The notes below the pieces were generated by a model. That model was not told the origin of the DNA. It saw nothing but the letters and a program-made list of their open reading frames with translations, and did not search any database. The translations under genes and the position numbers were made by a program. This document shows, one piece after another, positions 54,457 to 63,989 of a stretch of 64,000 nucleotides of DNA (the stretch's first letter is position 1; each line of letters starts with the position of its first letter). Location of the stretch: the NCBI GenBank assembly GCA_017794945.1, contig CP051239.1, positions 558,001 to 622,000 on the forward strand. The letters are read 5' to 3'. The DNA is from Alcanivorax sp. GTDB lineage: Bacteria > Pseudomonadota > Gammaproteobacteria > Pseudomonadales > Alcanivoracaceae.

Positions 54457-56457
54457 ATGAAAAAACGTGACAGCGCTCACGCCCCGCGCGTCCGGTTGAC
54501 CGCCTCCGTGGCGTTACTGTGCCTATCGCTGGCCGGGTGCGGCGGCTCGTCGTCGTCGGACTCCGACACCGGTCAGGTGTGGCGTACCGGCACCTTCGGC
54601 AGCACCGCGGTCTCCGGTCTGGATTACCGAAGCGGTGACTCGGCCATGGGCAGTACCGATGAACACGGCCGCTTCCGCTACACCGGCGGCCAGACGGTGA
54701 CCTTTGCCCTTGGCGAGCTGGCCCTGGGCGCGGCACCGGGCGCGCAACGCCTCAATGTGCTGGAGGTCAGTGGTGATGGCGCCGCCGCCAGCGACCCCGC
54801 CGTGACCAACAAGCTGGTGCTCTTGCAAACCCTGGACGCGGACGGCGACCTGAAAAACGGCATTCAAATTACGCAACAGATCCGCGAGGCGGTTTCCACC
54901 CACGCCGGCGAGCTCGACGTCGAGCAGCCCGCCGCCGCGTTCAACAGCGCGCTGCAAGAGCGGATCACCGCACTGGACAACGCCGGCGCGTTCTCGGACA
55001 CGGACCCGCGCCCCCGCCGTCTCGTCGCCGCCAGCGACGCGCGGGAGCAATTCGCCCGTGCCAGCAGCCCGCGCCGTATCGTGGAGACCACGGACGGACG
55101 GCTGAGCGGCTTCCAGGCGGACGCCAACACCTGGCAGTTCCTCGGCATTCCCTACGCGCAACCGCCGCTCGGCGATCTGAGGTGGCGGGCGCCGCAACCG
55201 GTCGTCCCCTGGGACGACGTTCGCGACGCCACCGCCTGGAGCGACCAGGCGGCCCAGAACGCGGCCCTGGAACGATTCGGCGAAGGCGGTATGAGCGAGG
55301 ACTCGCTGTACCTGAACGTGACCGCCCCCAAGAACGCCGACGGCCTGCCGGTGATGGTGTGGTTCCACGGCGGCGGCTTCACCGCCCTGACCAGCAACAC
55401 CAAACCCTTCAACAACCCGAAAGCGGTGGCCAGTAAGGGCGTGGTGCAGGTGTCGGTGAACCACCGCCTGGGGCCGTTCGGCTACATCGCCCATCCCGAC
55501 CTCAGCGCGGAAAGCGGCTACAACGGCTCCGGCAACTACGGCCAGATGGACCTGATCGCCGCGCTGGAGTGGGTGCGGGACAACATCGCCGCGTTCGGCG
55601 GCAACCCGGACAACGTCACCGTTTTCGGTGAATCCGGCGGCGGCCGCAAGGTGTTGTCGCTGATGGCGTCGCCGCAAGCGGCGGGGCTGTTCCACCGCGC
55701 CATCAGTCAGAGCGGCACACTGATTCCGGATACCCGCGGCCTGGCCGACGCCGAGGCCATCGGCAGCGATCTGCAGACCAACCTCGGTGCCGCCTCGGTC
55801 ACGGAAATGCGCGAGAAAAGCTGGCAGGAAGTGGTGGCCGCCGCCGCGACCCTGGTGCCCTACACCAACGTGGACAATCACTACCTGCCCTACACCGAAC
55901 GCGTCGCTTTCGAGTCCGGCAACCAGAACGACGTGCCGTTCATGTTCAGCATTAACGCCAACGACACCCCGGACCCAACCAACACGGCGATCAATGTGTT
56001 CCCGTGGATGGCACCGCTCTCTTCGGCCAACCACTACGCCACCTACTTCACCCACCAGCCCGCCGGCTGGAAAGCCCGGGGGGTCGAGGCTTACCACGCC
56101 GCCGAACTGGCCTACGTATTCAACATGCCGGAAAGCGTGATCACCCATCACCTGCTCGGCCTGGTGATCGACCCCGCCACGGGGGACTCCCTGGAAATCG
56201 GCGACTTGAACGGCAACGGCGTAACCGGCTCCCAGGGCGACCCGGTGGATATTTTCGCCTCCGCCGGTTTCGACGCCACCGACGAGCAGGTGATCGACCG
56301 CATGCTCACCATCTGGACCAATTTCGCCAAGACCGGCAACCCGAGCATCGACGGCGAGATCGATTACCCGCTCTACGACGCGGCCACCGAAAGCTATGTG
56401 GAAATCAGCGACACCGCCGAGGTGAAAACAGGCCTGGGCGACGTCCTGAACGACTGA
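54457..56457 (+). CDS. Carboxylesterase type B lipoprotein
   Basis: The 666-residue product has a lipoprotein signal with C28 (LCLSLAGCGG). An N-terminal domain follows (about 40-190) with GLDYRSGDSAMGSTDEHGRF and NKLVLLQTLDADGDLKNGI. The carboxylesterase domain then has the nucleophile S393 in VFGESGGGRKV, the GNPDNVTVFG segment, and the catalytic-histidine segment VEAYHAAELAYVFN. Type B esterases hydrolyse esters at the cell surface or in the periplasm. The paralogue at 56498 follows 40 bases later. The AraC gene is divergent. Confidence 0.88.
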   Translation: MKKRDSAHAPRVRLTASVALLCLSLAGCGGSSSSDSDTGQVWRTGTFGSTAVSGLDYRSGDSAMGSTDEHGRFRYTGGQTVTFALGELALGAAPGAQRLNVLEVSGDGAAASDPAVTNKLVLLQTLDADGDLKNGIQITQQIREAVSTHAGELDVEQPAAAFNSALQERITALDNAGAFSDTDPRPRRLVAASDAREQFARASSPRRIVETTDGRLSGFQADANTWQFLGIPYAQPPLGDLRWRAPQPVVPWDDVRDATAWSDQAAQNAALERFGEGGMSEDSLYLNVTAPKNADGLPVMVWFHGGGFTALTSNTKPFNNPKAVASKGVVQVSVNHRLGPFGYIAHPDLSAESGYNGSGNYGQMDLIAALEWVRDNIAAFGGNPDNVTVFGESGGGRKVLSLMASPQAAGLFHRAISQSGTLIPDTRGLADAEAIGSDLQTNLGAASVTEMREKSWQEVVAAAATLVPYTNVDNHYLPYTERVAFESGNQNDVPFMFSINANDTPDPTNTAINVFPWMAPLSSANHYATYFTHQPAGWKARGVEAYHAAELAYVFNMPESVITHHLLGLVIDPATGDSLEIGDLNGNGVTGSQGDPVDIFASAGFDATDEQVIDRMLTIWTNFAKTGNPSIDGEIDYPLYDAATESYVEISDTAEVKTGLGDVLND

Positions 56458-56497
56458 CACCAACAACAAACACTGAGAACAACAAAGGGAGAGCACC

Positions 56498-58537
56498 ATG
56501 ACACACCCAAACCGACACGGCGCCCGGCCAGCCTGGCTGGCCGCCGCCATAACGCCCCTGCTGCTGGCGCTGGCCGCCTGCGGCGGCGACAGCGACAATG
56601 ACCACGGCGGTTCATCCGGCCCGGCCACCCGCACCGGCACCTTCGTGGACAGCCCGGTGGCCGGGCTCGACTACGCCGGCACGGACAGCGCCAGCGGCGT
56701 CACCAACGACGCCGGCGAATTCCGCTACCGGGACGGCGAAACCCTCGACTTCTCCATCGGCGACCTGCCGCTGGGCAGCGCCAAAGGCGCCCGGCAACTA
56801 ACCCCGTTGACGATCACCGAGGGCGCCGACACCCCCGAGGACGACAGCGTCAGCAACAAGCTGGTTCTGCTGCAAACGCTGGATCAGGACGGCGATCTCA
56901 ACAACGGCATCCAGATCAGCGAGGCCATTCGCGCGCTGATCTCGGAGAACGCCGCCAGCATTGATTTCGACCAGCCCACGGACAGCTTCCGCACCAGTCT
57001 GGCGCCGCTGATGACGGCGCTGGAGGACAACGCGTTGTTCACCGACACCGACCCGCGCGCGCGCCGGGTCCGTGAGGCGGCCGACGCGCTGGCGCACTTC
57101 GGCCGGTCCACCGGCGCACGCGCGGTGGTCAGCACCACCGGCGGCGAGCTGCGCGGCTTCGAAGCCAACGACAGCACCTGGCAATTCCTGGGCATTCCCT
57201 ACGCCAAACCGCCACTGGGTGAGCTGCGCTGGCGCCCGCCGGTGGCGCCTGAGCCCTGGAGCGGCGTGCGCGACGCGGTGGAGTGGGCGGACCAATCCGC
57301 CCAGGACCGGGCGCTGGAGAGCATCAACGAAGGCGGCATGAGCGAGGACTCACTGTACCTCAATGTCACCACACCCAAGAACGCCGACAACCTGCCGGTG
57401 ATGGTCTGGTTCCACGGCGGCTCGTTCGCGATCCTGTCCGCCAACTCGGAGCAATACAACAACCCGGACAGCCTCACCCAAAAGGGCGTGGTGCTGGTGA
57501 CCGTCAACCACCGGCTGGGCCCGTTCGGCTACATCGCCCACCCGGAACTCAGCGAGGAAAGCGGCTACGGCGGCTCCGGCAACTACGGGCAGATGGACCT
57601 GGTGATGGCCCTGGAATGGGTGCAAGACAACATCGCCGCCTTCGGCGGGAACCCCGACAATGTAACGATCTTCGGCCAGTCCGGCGGCGGCGGCAAAACC
57701 TACTCGCTGATGAACTCGCCGCAGGCCACCGGCCTGTTCCACAAGGCCATCGTGATGAGCGGCTTCGCGCCCATGGACACCGACAGCGTGCCGGCGGACT
57801 CCCTGGCGGAATCGGAAGCCATCGGCAGCGCTCTGTTCGACCGGGTCGGCGTGGACTCTCTGGAAGAGGCGCGGGCATTGCCCTGGACCGCCTTCACCGA
57901 CGCCGACGCGGAGAACAACATTCCGCGCCAGACCTACCGGCCCAACGCGGACTATTACTACCAGCCGAACACCTACTATCAGAATGTGCTCGACGGCATG
58001 CCCAGCGACGTGCCGCTGATGGCCGGCGTCACCGCCAGCGACTACACCAGCCTGCGCGGCGCCCTGCCGGTGTGGCTGGACCAGCGTTCCCAGCATTACC
58101 AGTCCGAACAGTACGTGTATAAGTTCAGCCGGGTGCCGGACGGCTGGGAAGCCCTCGGCCTGCGGAGCTGCCACGGCTGCGAACTGCCCTACCTGTTCAA
58201 TCACCCCAGCGGGCTGGTGCAGAACTTCCTGCTCGGCCTGGTGCTGACGCCGGAAGGCACGCGGCCGGAGATCGGCGACCTGAACGGCAACGGCGTGACC
58301 GGCAGCGCCGGCGACCCCCAGGATATCTTCCTGTCCATGCAGTACGGCGCCGACGACGCCACCGTCAGCGAGCTGATGATGACGATGTGGACCAACTTCG
58401 CGAAGACCGGCGACCCCAGCCCGTCCAGCCTGCAATGGCTGGCCTACACCGACGCCAACGACACCTACCTGGAGATCCGCCAGGATACGGAAGCCTCGGT
58501 GGAAACCGGCGTCGACGCGGCCATGGGCCTGGATTAA
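56498..58537 (+). CDS. Paralogous carboxylesterase type B lipoprotein
   Basis: The 679-residue product has the same layout as its neighbour. The lipid Cys is C28 (LLLALAACGG), then GLDYAGTDSASGVTNDAGEF and NKLVLLQTLDQDGDLNNGI, then the esterase domain with S395 in IFGQSGGGGKT and the His segment RSCHGCELPYLFN. The two genes are a tandem duplication that has diverged. The nucleophile region changes from FGESGGG to FGQSGGG. Its stop overlaps the antitoxin gene by 4 bases, convergently. Confidence 0.88.
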   Translation: MTHPNRHGARPAWLAAAITPLLLALAACGGDSDNDHGGSSGPATRTGTFVDSPVAGLDYAGTDSASGVTNDAGEFRYRDGETLDFSIGDLPLGSAKGARQLTPLTITEGADTPEDDSVSNKLVLLQTLDQDGDLNNGIQISEAIRALISENAASIDFDQPTDSFRTSLAPLMTALEDNALFTDTDPRARRVREAADALAHFGRSTGARAVVSTTGGELRGFEANDSTWQFLGIPYAKPPLGELRWRPPVAPEPWSGVRDAVEWADQSAQDRALESINEGGMSEDSLYLNVTTPKNADNLPVMVWFHGGSFAILSANSEQYNNPDSLTQKGVVLVTVNHRLGPFGYIAHPELSEESGYGGSGNYGQMDLVMALEWVQDNIAAFGGNPDNVTIFGQSGGGGKTYSLMNSPQATGLFHKAIVMSGFAPMDTDSVPADSLAESEAIGSALFDRVGVDSLEEARALPWTAFTDADAENNIPRQTYRPNADYYYQPNTYYQNVLDGMPSDVPLMAGVTASDYTSLRGALPVWLDQRSQHYQSEQYVYKFSRVPDGWEALGLRSCHGCELPYLFNHPSGLVQNFLLGLVLTPEGTRPEIGDLNGNGVTGSAGDPQDIFLSMQYGADDATVSELMMTMWTNFAKTGDPSPSSLQWLAYTDANDTYLEIRQDTEASVETGVDAAMGLD

Positions 58538-58845
58538 AGACGCGCCAGGCGCTCCAGAGTGTCAGGGTACTGTTGGATAAGACGGAGCAGGATGGCGGCC
58601 TGGGCGTTCGGCCGGGCCCGCCCCTGCTCCCAATTTTCCAGCGTGCGGGGGTTGGTGCGCAGATAGGTGGCGAACACGGCCCTGGACAAGCCCAGCTTCT
58701 CACGCAGCGCCAGCAACTCCCGTGCATCGAAGCCGGCCACCGGCGCCCAGCGCGCGGGCTGATCGCGCAGGGTGAGTTTCCCCTGGCGCTCGCCTTCCAG
58801 TTCGGCGAAGCCTTCTTTCAGTTCGGCAAAAAGATCCCGTTTCAT
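58534..58845 (-). CDS. HigA/NadS-like antitoxin (XRE-type HTH)
   Basis: The 103-residue product has a helix-turn-helix at about 42-90: DARELLALREKLGLSRAVFA and LRTNPRTLENWEQGRARP. This is the NadS/HigA2-like group. Its gene overlaps the toxin gene upstream (ATGA), in toxin-first order as in HigBA. It likely represses the operon through the dyad at 59189. Confidence 0.88.
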   Translation of the reverse strand: MKRDLFAELKEGFAELEGERQGKLTLRDQPARWAPVAGFDARELLALREKLGLSRAVFATYLRTNPRTLENWEQGRARPNAQAAILLRLIQQYPDTLERLARL

Positions 58846-59186
58846 AAGCCCCTCCTGGCCTCTGTTTCTACCTGCAGCATCCTCTTCAACGTGGTTCGTT
58901 GCTCAGCGGTCAGATCACTCGCTTCGTCTTTGTCGTAAAGCGTGAACAACCAAAACTGACGACCTCCGTGCCACCAGTAATAAATAATGCGCAAACCTCC
59001 GCGCTTGCCCTTGCCTCGGCGTTCATCGGCGAAGCGAAGCTTACGAAGCCCGCCTGTCCCACGCATTCGGGCGCCCGCCTCCGGGCGCGACATCAAAAGC
59101 TGCTGTAACGACCGATAGGCGTCATCGCTCAGGTACACGGCGCGATGGCGGCGAAACGGCGCGAGCTCCACGAACACAGCGTCCAT
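58842..59186 (-). CDS. RelE/HigB-like mRNA interferase toxin
   Basis: The 114-residue product fits the RelE superfamily group paired with NadS-like antitoxins. GTGGLRKLRFADERRGKGKR and IIYYWWHGGRQFWLFTLYDK are its signature lines, ending in a DLT-x-K helix. It would cleave mRNA at the ribosome. The ATG at 59186 has the dyad of the operator just upstream. Confidence 0.88.
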   Translation of the reverse strand: MDAVFVELAPFRRHRAVYLSDDAYRSLQQLLMSRPEAGARMRGTGGLRKLRFADERRGKGKRGGLRIIYYWWHGGRQFWLFTLYDKDEASDLTAEQRTTLKRMLQVETEARRGL

Positions 59187-59188
59187 AC

Positions 59189-59207
59189 TGTACGTTACCT
59201 GCGTACA
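59189..59207. promoter_or_regulatory. Candidate operator of the toxin-antitoxin operon
   Basis: A perfect inverted repeat TGTACG-N7-CGTACA lies 2-21 bases upstream of the toxin start. The position fits autorepression by the antitoxin. Confidence 0.6.
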
Positions 59208-59392
59208 TATTGAAAGAACGGCTTATCAGCCCTCCACGGACTCTAGAGCGACAAAATCCCAAGGCATATCGGCAAGATACGGAAGCTGTTGTCGGAGATT
59301 GGCTCGTTGGCGGGTAAGCGTTTCTTCAGAGGGGTCGGGGCCCGAAGGCCCCGCGGGTCGAGGTGTTCTTTGTGGCGGGTGTACGCCACGTG

Positions 59393-59551
59393 CGCCGTTA
59401 CGTCTTCAACTGTCCGCTGTCGACCAGCTGCTGGAAGAACGCGTTCAGGGATTCCTCCAGCGGGCGGTACTGGATACCGAGCTGTTCGCGGCTGCCGCTG
59501 TTGTCGGCGCGACACGGGAAATTAACGTTGTGGCTGACGAACTTGCGGGTG
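59393..59551 (-). pseudogene. Duplicated 3' fragment of the SDR reductase gene
   Basis: The fragment translates (minus strand) to a 3' tail with NSGSREQLGIQYRPLEESL and FFQQLVDSGQLKT, then a stop. The intact gene at 61131-61290 has NSRSREQLGIQYRPLEESL and LFQQLVDSGQLRK. The nucleotide match is about 88 percent over roughly 159 bp. No start or 5' part is present. It lies just downstream of the diguanylate cyclase, so the cyclase gene sits between two direct copies. Confidence 0.85.
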
Positions 59552-59598
59552 GGTAACGCCAGATCAAGGCCGGGCCGCGGGCCGTACGTCGTACCGGC

Positions 59599-61038
59599 CT
59601 ACTCCTGAGCAACGCACAAACGATCACGGCCGCCCTGCTTGGCCTGATACAGTGCGAGGTCCACGCGTTGGAGCATCGCTTCCAGATCATCTTCCGACCG
59701 CAGCGACGTCAGACCCGCGCTCACCGTGATATTAATCGATTCGCTCGCCGACACCGGCATCGGCGTCTCCGCGAGACGACGGCGCAAGCGGTCGCCCACT
59801 ACACAGCCACCGCGCGTGTCCGTGTCTGGGAGCACCACGATGAACTCCTCCCCGCCGAGCCTCCCACAAAGATCCACCTCGCGGGTGATCCTGCCCAGCA
59901 GTTCGGAGAAGCCGCGCAGCACTTGATCCCCGGCGCCGTGGCCCCAGGTATCATTGATGGCTTTGAAATGGTCCAGATCCAGCGACATCACGGTCAGCGG
60001 CAAACCGGATCGCAGCGAATGCGATATTTGCCAGCGCAGCGATTCCATCACCGCGCGCCGATTGGCCAGACCGGTCAGCTCGTCGGTACGCGCCAGCAGG
60101 CTGAGCTGGTTGCGCATGTCATTCTGGTGTATCTCGTAGCCCACCGTGTCCGCCAATAATTGCATGAACACCAGGTCATCACGGGAAAAGGCTTCGCAGG
60201 CCCGTGTGGACGAGAAATTAAGTGTGCCGTACAGTGCGCCATTGACCTGGATAGGGCTGCCAACATAAGCCTCGAGACCGAAATCCCGGTAGCAAGGGTG
60301 GGTCCGGATTTCACTTTCTCCGGCATGATGGAAGCCCACCGGGCCATTTGCCTTCAGTGCATGCACGCAGTAGGTGCCGCCAAGCTCAAAGATCGCACCC
60401 GGCGACACACCGCCGGCCGGGTCGTGGCAATGCTCGACCTGATACCGTTCACCTTGGATGCTTGCGATAATCGCGAGGTCCAATCCGAAATGCCGCGCCC
60501 CCAGTTCAAGAATCGCGGCCAACTTAGCGTCGTAACCCATTTCGGTATCGGCAGTGATGGAATGCAAGCGCTGCAACGTGTCGACGGATTGCTCCGCCGA
60601 GCGGGCGGGCCTGATCAACGCCATGTAACCCTGGATCTTCCCGCCAGTATCCGATAAGCCGCCGGCGGACGTTTGGCCCAAGAAGCGCGAACCGTCGGAA
60701 CAACGGTACAGGATGCGGTACGCGGAAAAAGCCGAGCTCACCGTCGGGTTATAACGCTCCTTGCCCATGTTACGAAAGTCGGCCTGGTCCGCGTATAAAG
60801 CCTCGGTCTTGTGACCACGAAGGTCTTCCAATCCATAGCCGAATAGCGTTTCCGCCGCCGCATTGACATACCTCACCCGGCGCTCCCGGTCCGCCACAAC
60901 CACCGCTTCCGGCAGCGTGTCAAACAGGTTCGCCAGCGAAAACAGCGACCGCTCCGTTAAACCATCGGCGTCGGCGGTGTCGGCGTTATACGCCTGATCA
61001 AGGGCATCAGGATCAGAGGGGGGCATGGCCTTTCTCAT
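59599..61038 (-). CDS. PAS-GAF diguanylate cyclase
   Basis: The 479-residue product has a PAS domain (about 40-140; FDTLPEAVVVADRERRVRYV), a GAF domain (about 160-300; VGSPIQVNGALYGTLNFSST) and a GGDEF domain with GGEEF at about 394. An RxxD inhibitory site (REVD) stands 5 residues before it, so product inhibition is likely. It makes cyclic di-GMP in response to a PAS/GAF signal. ATG 61038 begins MRKAMPPSDPDALDQ. It is flanked by copies of the SDR 3' end. Confidence 0.9.
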   Translation of the reverse strand: MRKAMPPSDPDALDQAYNADTADADGLTERSLFSLANLFDTLPEAVVVADRERRVRYVNAAAETLFGYGLEDLRGHKTEALYADQADFRNMGKERYNPTVSSAFSAYRILYRCSDGSRFLGQTSAGGLSDTGGKIQGYMALIRPARSAEQSVDTLQRLHSITADTEMGYDAKLAAILELGARHFGLDLAIIASIQGERYQVEHCHDPAGGVSPGAIFELGGTYCVHALKANGPVGFHHAGESEIRTHPCYRDFGLEAYVGSPIQVNGALYGTLNFSSTRACEAFSRDDLVFMQLLADTVGYEIHQNDMRNQLSLLARTDELTGLANRRAVMESLRWQISHSLRSGLPLTVMSLDLDHFKAINDTWGHGAGDQVLRGFSELLGRITREVDLCGRLGGEEFIVVLPDTDTRGGCVVGDRLRRRLAETPMPVSASESINITVSAGLTSLRSEDDLEAMLQRVDLALYQAKQGGRDRLCVAQE

Positions 61039-61135
61039 CGTCGGTTTTTAAAGACAGTTAGAAGTGTAGAGTAATCACCGTACAACGCCACCCCGTAAGG
61101 CCAGGGCCCGCCATCCGCCGGACGGGCCGGCGCCG

Positions 61136-62194
61136 TTACTTCCTCAACTGGCCGCTGTCGACCAGCTGCTGGAAGAGCTCGTTCAGGGATTCCTCCAGCG
61201 GGCGGTACTGGATGCCGAGCTGCTCGCGGCTGCGGCTGTTGTCGGCGCGCCAGGGCAGGTTGACGTTGCGGCTGACGAACTTGCGGGTGAGGGTTTTGTT
61301 GACCACCGGGCCCACCAGCCATACCGCCGCCTTGGGCAGGGTGCGCTTGGGGATCGGGTATTGTTTGCCGAAGCGGCGGCGCAGTACGGCGGCCATCTCC
61401 GGGAAGTCGGTGTCGTGGCCGGAGAGGATATAGCGGCCATTGGCTTCGGGCAGCCAGGCGGCGCGCAGGTGCGCTTCGGCCACTTCACGCACGTCCACCA
61501 CGCCGATGCCCACGTCCGGCACGCCGGGCTTCGCGGTGCCGTCGCCGAACTGGCGCAGAATATCGAAGCTTTCCGAGGTGGCATTCGGGTTAATACCCGG
61601 CCCCACCACCAGGGACGGATTGATGGTGACCAGATCCCAGCGCTCCTGGGCGTCGGCGATTTTCCAGGCTTCTTTCTCCGCCACCGTCTTGGAGTAGGCG
61701 TAGGGCTGGTGATCCAGCGACGAACTGATGTTCCAGTCCGCTTCGGTGAACACGCCGCCAGCGGTGTGCTTCAGATCCGCGTTGTCGCCGTAGATCGCCG
61801 CGCAGCTGCTGGTCAGCACCACCCGCTTCACGGACGGCGTCTCGTTCACGGTTTCCAGCACATTGCGGGTGCCCAGCTGCGCCGGTTCCACCAGCTCTTT
61901 TTGCGGATTCTTCACCGTGGTGGTGAACGGTGACGCGGTGTGAAACACCACCGAACAGCCGGCCATGGCCTCGGCGTAGGAACCGGGTGAGAGCAGGTCC
62001 GCCTTGAAGTAGCGGATGGTGCCCGGCGTTTTTTCGGCGATGGCGTTCAAATACTGCAGTTTGCGGCTGTCGTCCGGGTTGCGCACCGCCGCGTGCACGG
62101 TGACGCCCTCTTCCAGCAAACGTTCCACCAGACGTCCGGCCACGTAGCCGGTGGCGCCGGTGACCATTACTGGCGTGCTCGTATCGATTTGCAT
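61136..62194 (-). CDS. NAD(P)-dependent SDR reductase (dihydroflavonol-4-reductase-like)
   Basis: The 352-residue extended SDR has the nucleotide-binding VMVTGATGYVAGRLVERLLE, VFHTASPFTTTV, LTSSCAAIYGDN and the YxxxK active site in QPYAYSKTVAEK. ATG 62194 begins MQIDTSTPVMVTG. The family reduces ketones or aldehydes of small molecules. Its 3' end is duplicated at 59393. Confidence 0.9.
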   Translation of the reverse strand: MQIDTSTPVMVTGATGYVAGRLVERLLEEGVTVHAAVRNPDDSRKLQYLNAIAEKTPGTIRYFKADLLSPGSYAEAMAGCSVVFHTASPFTTTVKNPQKELVEPAQLGTRNVLETVNETPSVKRVVLTSSCAAIYGDNADLKHTAGGVFTEADWNISSSLDHQPYAYSKTVAEKEAWKIADAQERWDLVTINPSLVVGPGINPNATSESFDILRQFGDGTAKPGVPDVGIGVVDVREVAEAHLRAAWLPEANGRYILSGHDTDFPEMAAVLRRRFGKQYPIPKRTLPKAAVWLVGPVVNKTLTRKFVSRNVNLPWRADNSRSREQLGIQYRPLEESLNELFQQLVDSGQLRK

Positions 62195-62305
62195 AGTCGG
62201 CCTCTTTTCCAAGTCAGAGGCCATCATGGCGGGACGCAACAGCCGTGTAACGGGCCTTTCGTGCCAAACAAGGTGGACATTAGATAACCCGGCGCGTCCC
62301 GGGGT

Positions 62306-62656
62306 TCACTCGTGCTGCAGGATGTTGAGCAGCTTGCCGAACGGGTCGCGCACGTAGAAGCGGCGCACACCCCAGGGCTCGCTGACCGGCCCGTACTCGA
62401 TCGGCACACCGGCCTCATTAAACCGGGACAAGGCCCCTTCCAGATCGTCCACCTCAATGGAGAGATCGGGCACCGGCGTCCCGGAGCCGCCCTCGGACCC
62501 GAAGCTGACCTGCACCATCATGGTTTCGTGGGAACCGTAGGTGCGGAACCAGCCGTGGTCCATCAACCGTTCCAGGCCCAGGATGCCGCCGTAAAAGCGG
62601 TCCGCTTTGTCCAAATCGGAAGTGGCCGTATTGGCCATGATGCGCTTCACTTTCAT
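62306..62656 (-). CDS. VOC-family (glyoxalase-fold) protein
   Basis: The 116-residue product has the paired beta-alpha-beta fold: TSDLDKADRFYGGILGLE and SIEVDDLEGALSRFNEAGV, ending FYVRDPFGKLLNIL. The metal-site residues of true glyoxalase I are not clear, so enzyme versus binding protein is open. ATG 62656 follows GAGGTAAA. It is divergent from the HTH regulator at 62741. Confidence 0.85.
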   Translation of the reverse strand: MKVKRIMANTATSDLDKADRFYGGILGLERLMDHGWFRTYGSHETMMVQVSFGSEGGSGTPVPDLSIEVDDLEGALSRFNEAGVPIEYGPVSEPWGVRRFYVRDPFGKLLNILQHE

Positions 62657-62740
62657 TGTTTACCTCGCGCGTCACGCGTTCGCTCAACACTGCTAGACTC
62701 AAGGCGGTTATAACAAACGGAGACGGAGGGTGGCACCCCT

Positions 62741-63958
62741 GTGGATTCGCTGATTTCAGCGGCGGCACGTGCCCTGGCCGGCGGCGACCCGTTGCGCGCG
62801 CTCAACCATGTCTCTCTGCGCGACGACGCGCCGGCGCTGGCGTTGCGTGGCATCGCCATGGCGCAGCTCGGCGACCTGACCCTCGCCCGGGCGCTGCTGC
62901 GACGCGCGGCGCGGGCCTTCACGGCAAAGGAAACCATGGCGCGCGCCCGCTGCGTGGTGGCCGAAGCGGAGGTGGCCCTGGCGGCCCGCGATCTGCACGC
63001 CTCCTGCAAGGCGCTGGACGCGGCCCGGGACACCCTGCGGCGCCACGGCGATACCGTGAACGCCGCCCACGCCCGCTATCTGACGATTCACCGTCTGCTG
63101 TTGATCGGCCGGCTCGACGACGCCCAGAAACAGCTCGCTGCGATCCACCCCGAGGTCCTGCCCCCGGCCTTGCAAGCCACCCACGAGTTGGCGGTCGCCG
63201 GTATCGCCCTGCGCCGGCTCGACACAGGCACCGCGCGTAGCGCCCTGGGCCGCGCTGGGCAAGCGGCGCAGCGCTCAGGCATCGCCGCCCTGATCAATGA
63301 AGTGAGCAAAACCGCCAGCGTACTGCACGCGCCGGCCGCCCGGCTGGTAAGGAGCGACGAGGACCGACCGGTGCGGCTTGAGGAAGTGGAAGCATTATTC
63401 GCGTCCCCCGCCCTGGTGGTGGACGCCTGCCGCTACAGCGTGCGCCAGGCCGGCACGATTATCGAACTGGCGACACGGCCGGTGCTGTTCACCCTGGCGC
63501 GCGCGCTGGCCGAAGCCTGGCCCGGGGACGCCCGCCGCGACACCCTGATCGAGCGCGCCTTCCGCCTGCGCCAGGTGGAGGACTCCCACCGCGCCCGGCT
63601 GCGCGTGGAAGTCGGCCGGCTGCGCAAGGCGCTGCGACCGCTGGCCCGGCTGCACGCCACCCGACACGGCTTCAAGCTGGAGCCGCTGACCGGCGATGTC
63701 GCCATACTGGCCCGGCCGGTGGAAGACAGGCACGCGCCAATACTGGCGTTTCTGTCCGACGGCGAAGCTTGGTCCAGCTCCGCCCTGGCGCTGGCGCTCG
63801 GCACCAGCCAGCGCACCGTGCAACGGGCGCTGGACGCCCTGGCGGATGCCGGCAAAGTGGAAGCCCTGGGGCAGGGTCGCGCCCGTCGCTGGGTGGCCTC
63901 GCCGGTGCTCGGATTCACGACAACCTTGTTACTCACCGCGCCACTGCCGGGCGGCTAG
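62741..63958 (+). CDS. Two-domain HTH transcriptional regulator with helical N-terminus
   Basis: The 405-residue product has an N-terminal helical repeat region (about 1-190; alanine-rich, TPR-like). A winged-helix-like middle follows (RPVLFTLARALAEAWPGDA, VEVGRLRKALRPLARLH), and a C-terminal HTH has ALALGTSQRTVQRALDAL. It is divergent from the VOC gene, a pairing seen in Alcanivorax-like genomes (inference). The GTG start at 62741 follows GGAGGG. Confidence 0.7.
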   Translation: MDSLISAAARALAGGDPLRALNHVSLRDDAPALALRGIAMAQLGDLTLARALLRRAARAFTAKETMARARCVVAEAEVALAARDLHASCKALDAARDTLRRHGDTVNAAHARYLTIHRLLLIGRLDDAQKQLAAIHPEVLPPALQATHELAVAGIALRRLDTGTARSALGRAGQAAQRSGIAALINEVSKTASVLHAPAARLVRSDEDRPVRLEEVEALFASPALVVDACRYSVRQAGTIIELATRPVLFTLARALAEAWPGDARRDTLIERAFRLRQVEDSHRARLRVEVGRLRKALRPLARLHATRHGFKLEPLTGDVAILARPVEDRHAPILAFLSDGEAWSSSALALALGTSQRTVQRALDALADAGKVEALGQGRARRWVASPVLGFTTTLLLTAPLPGG

Positions 63959-63989
63959 GATGGCCTGAACCTACAAGGAGGGCATCACC

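Noticed and set aside
54523..56640. A 700-codon open frame on the minus strand across the first esterase
   Set aside because: Shadow of a well-supported esterase gene; no ribosome site and no family-like sequence.
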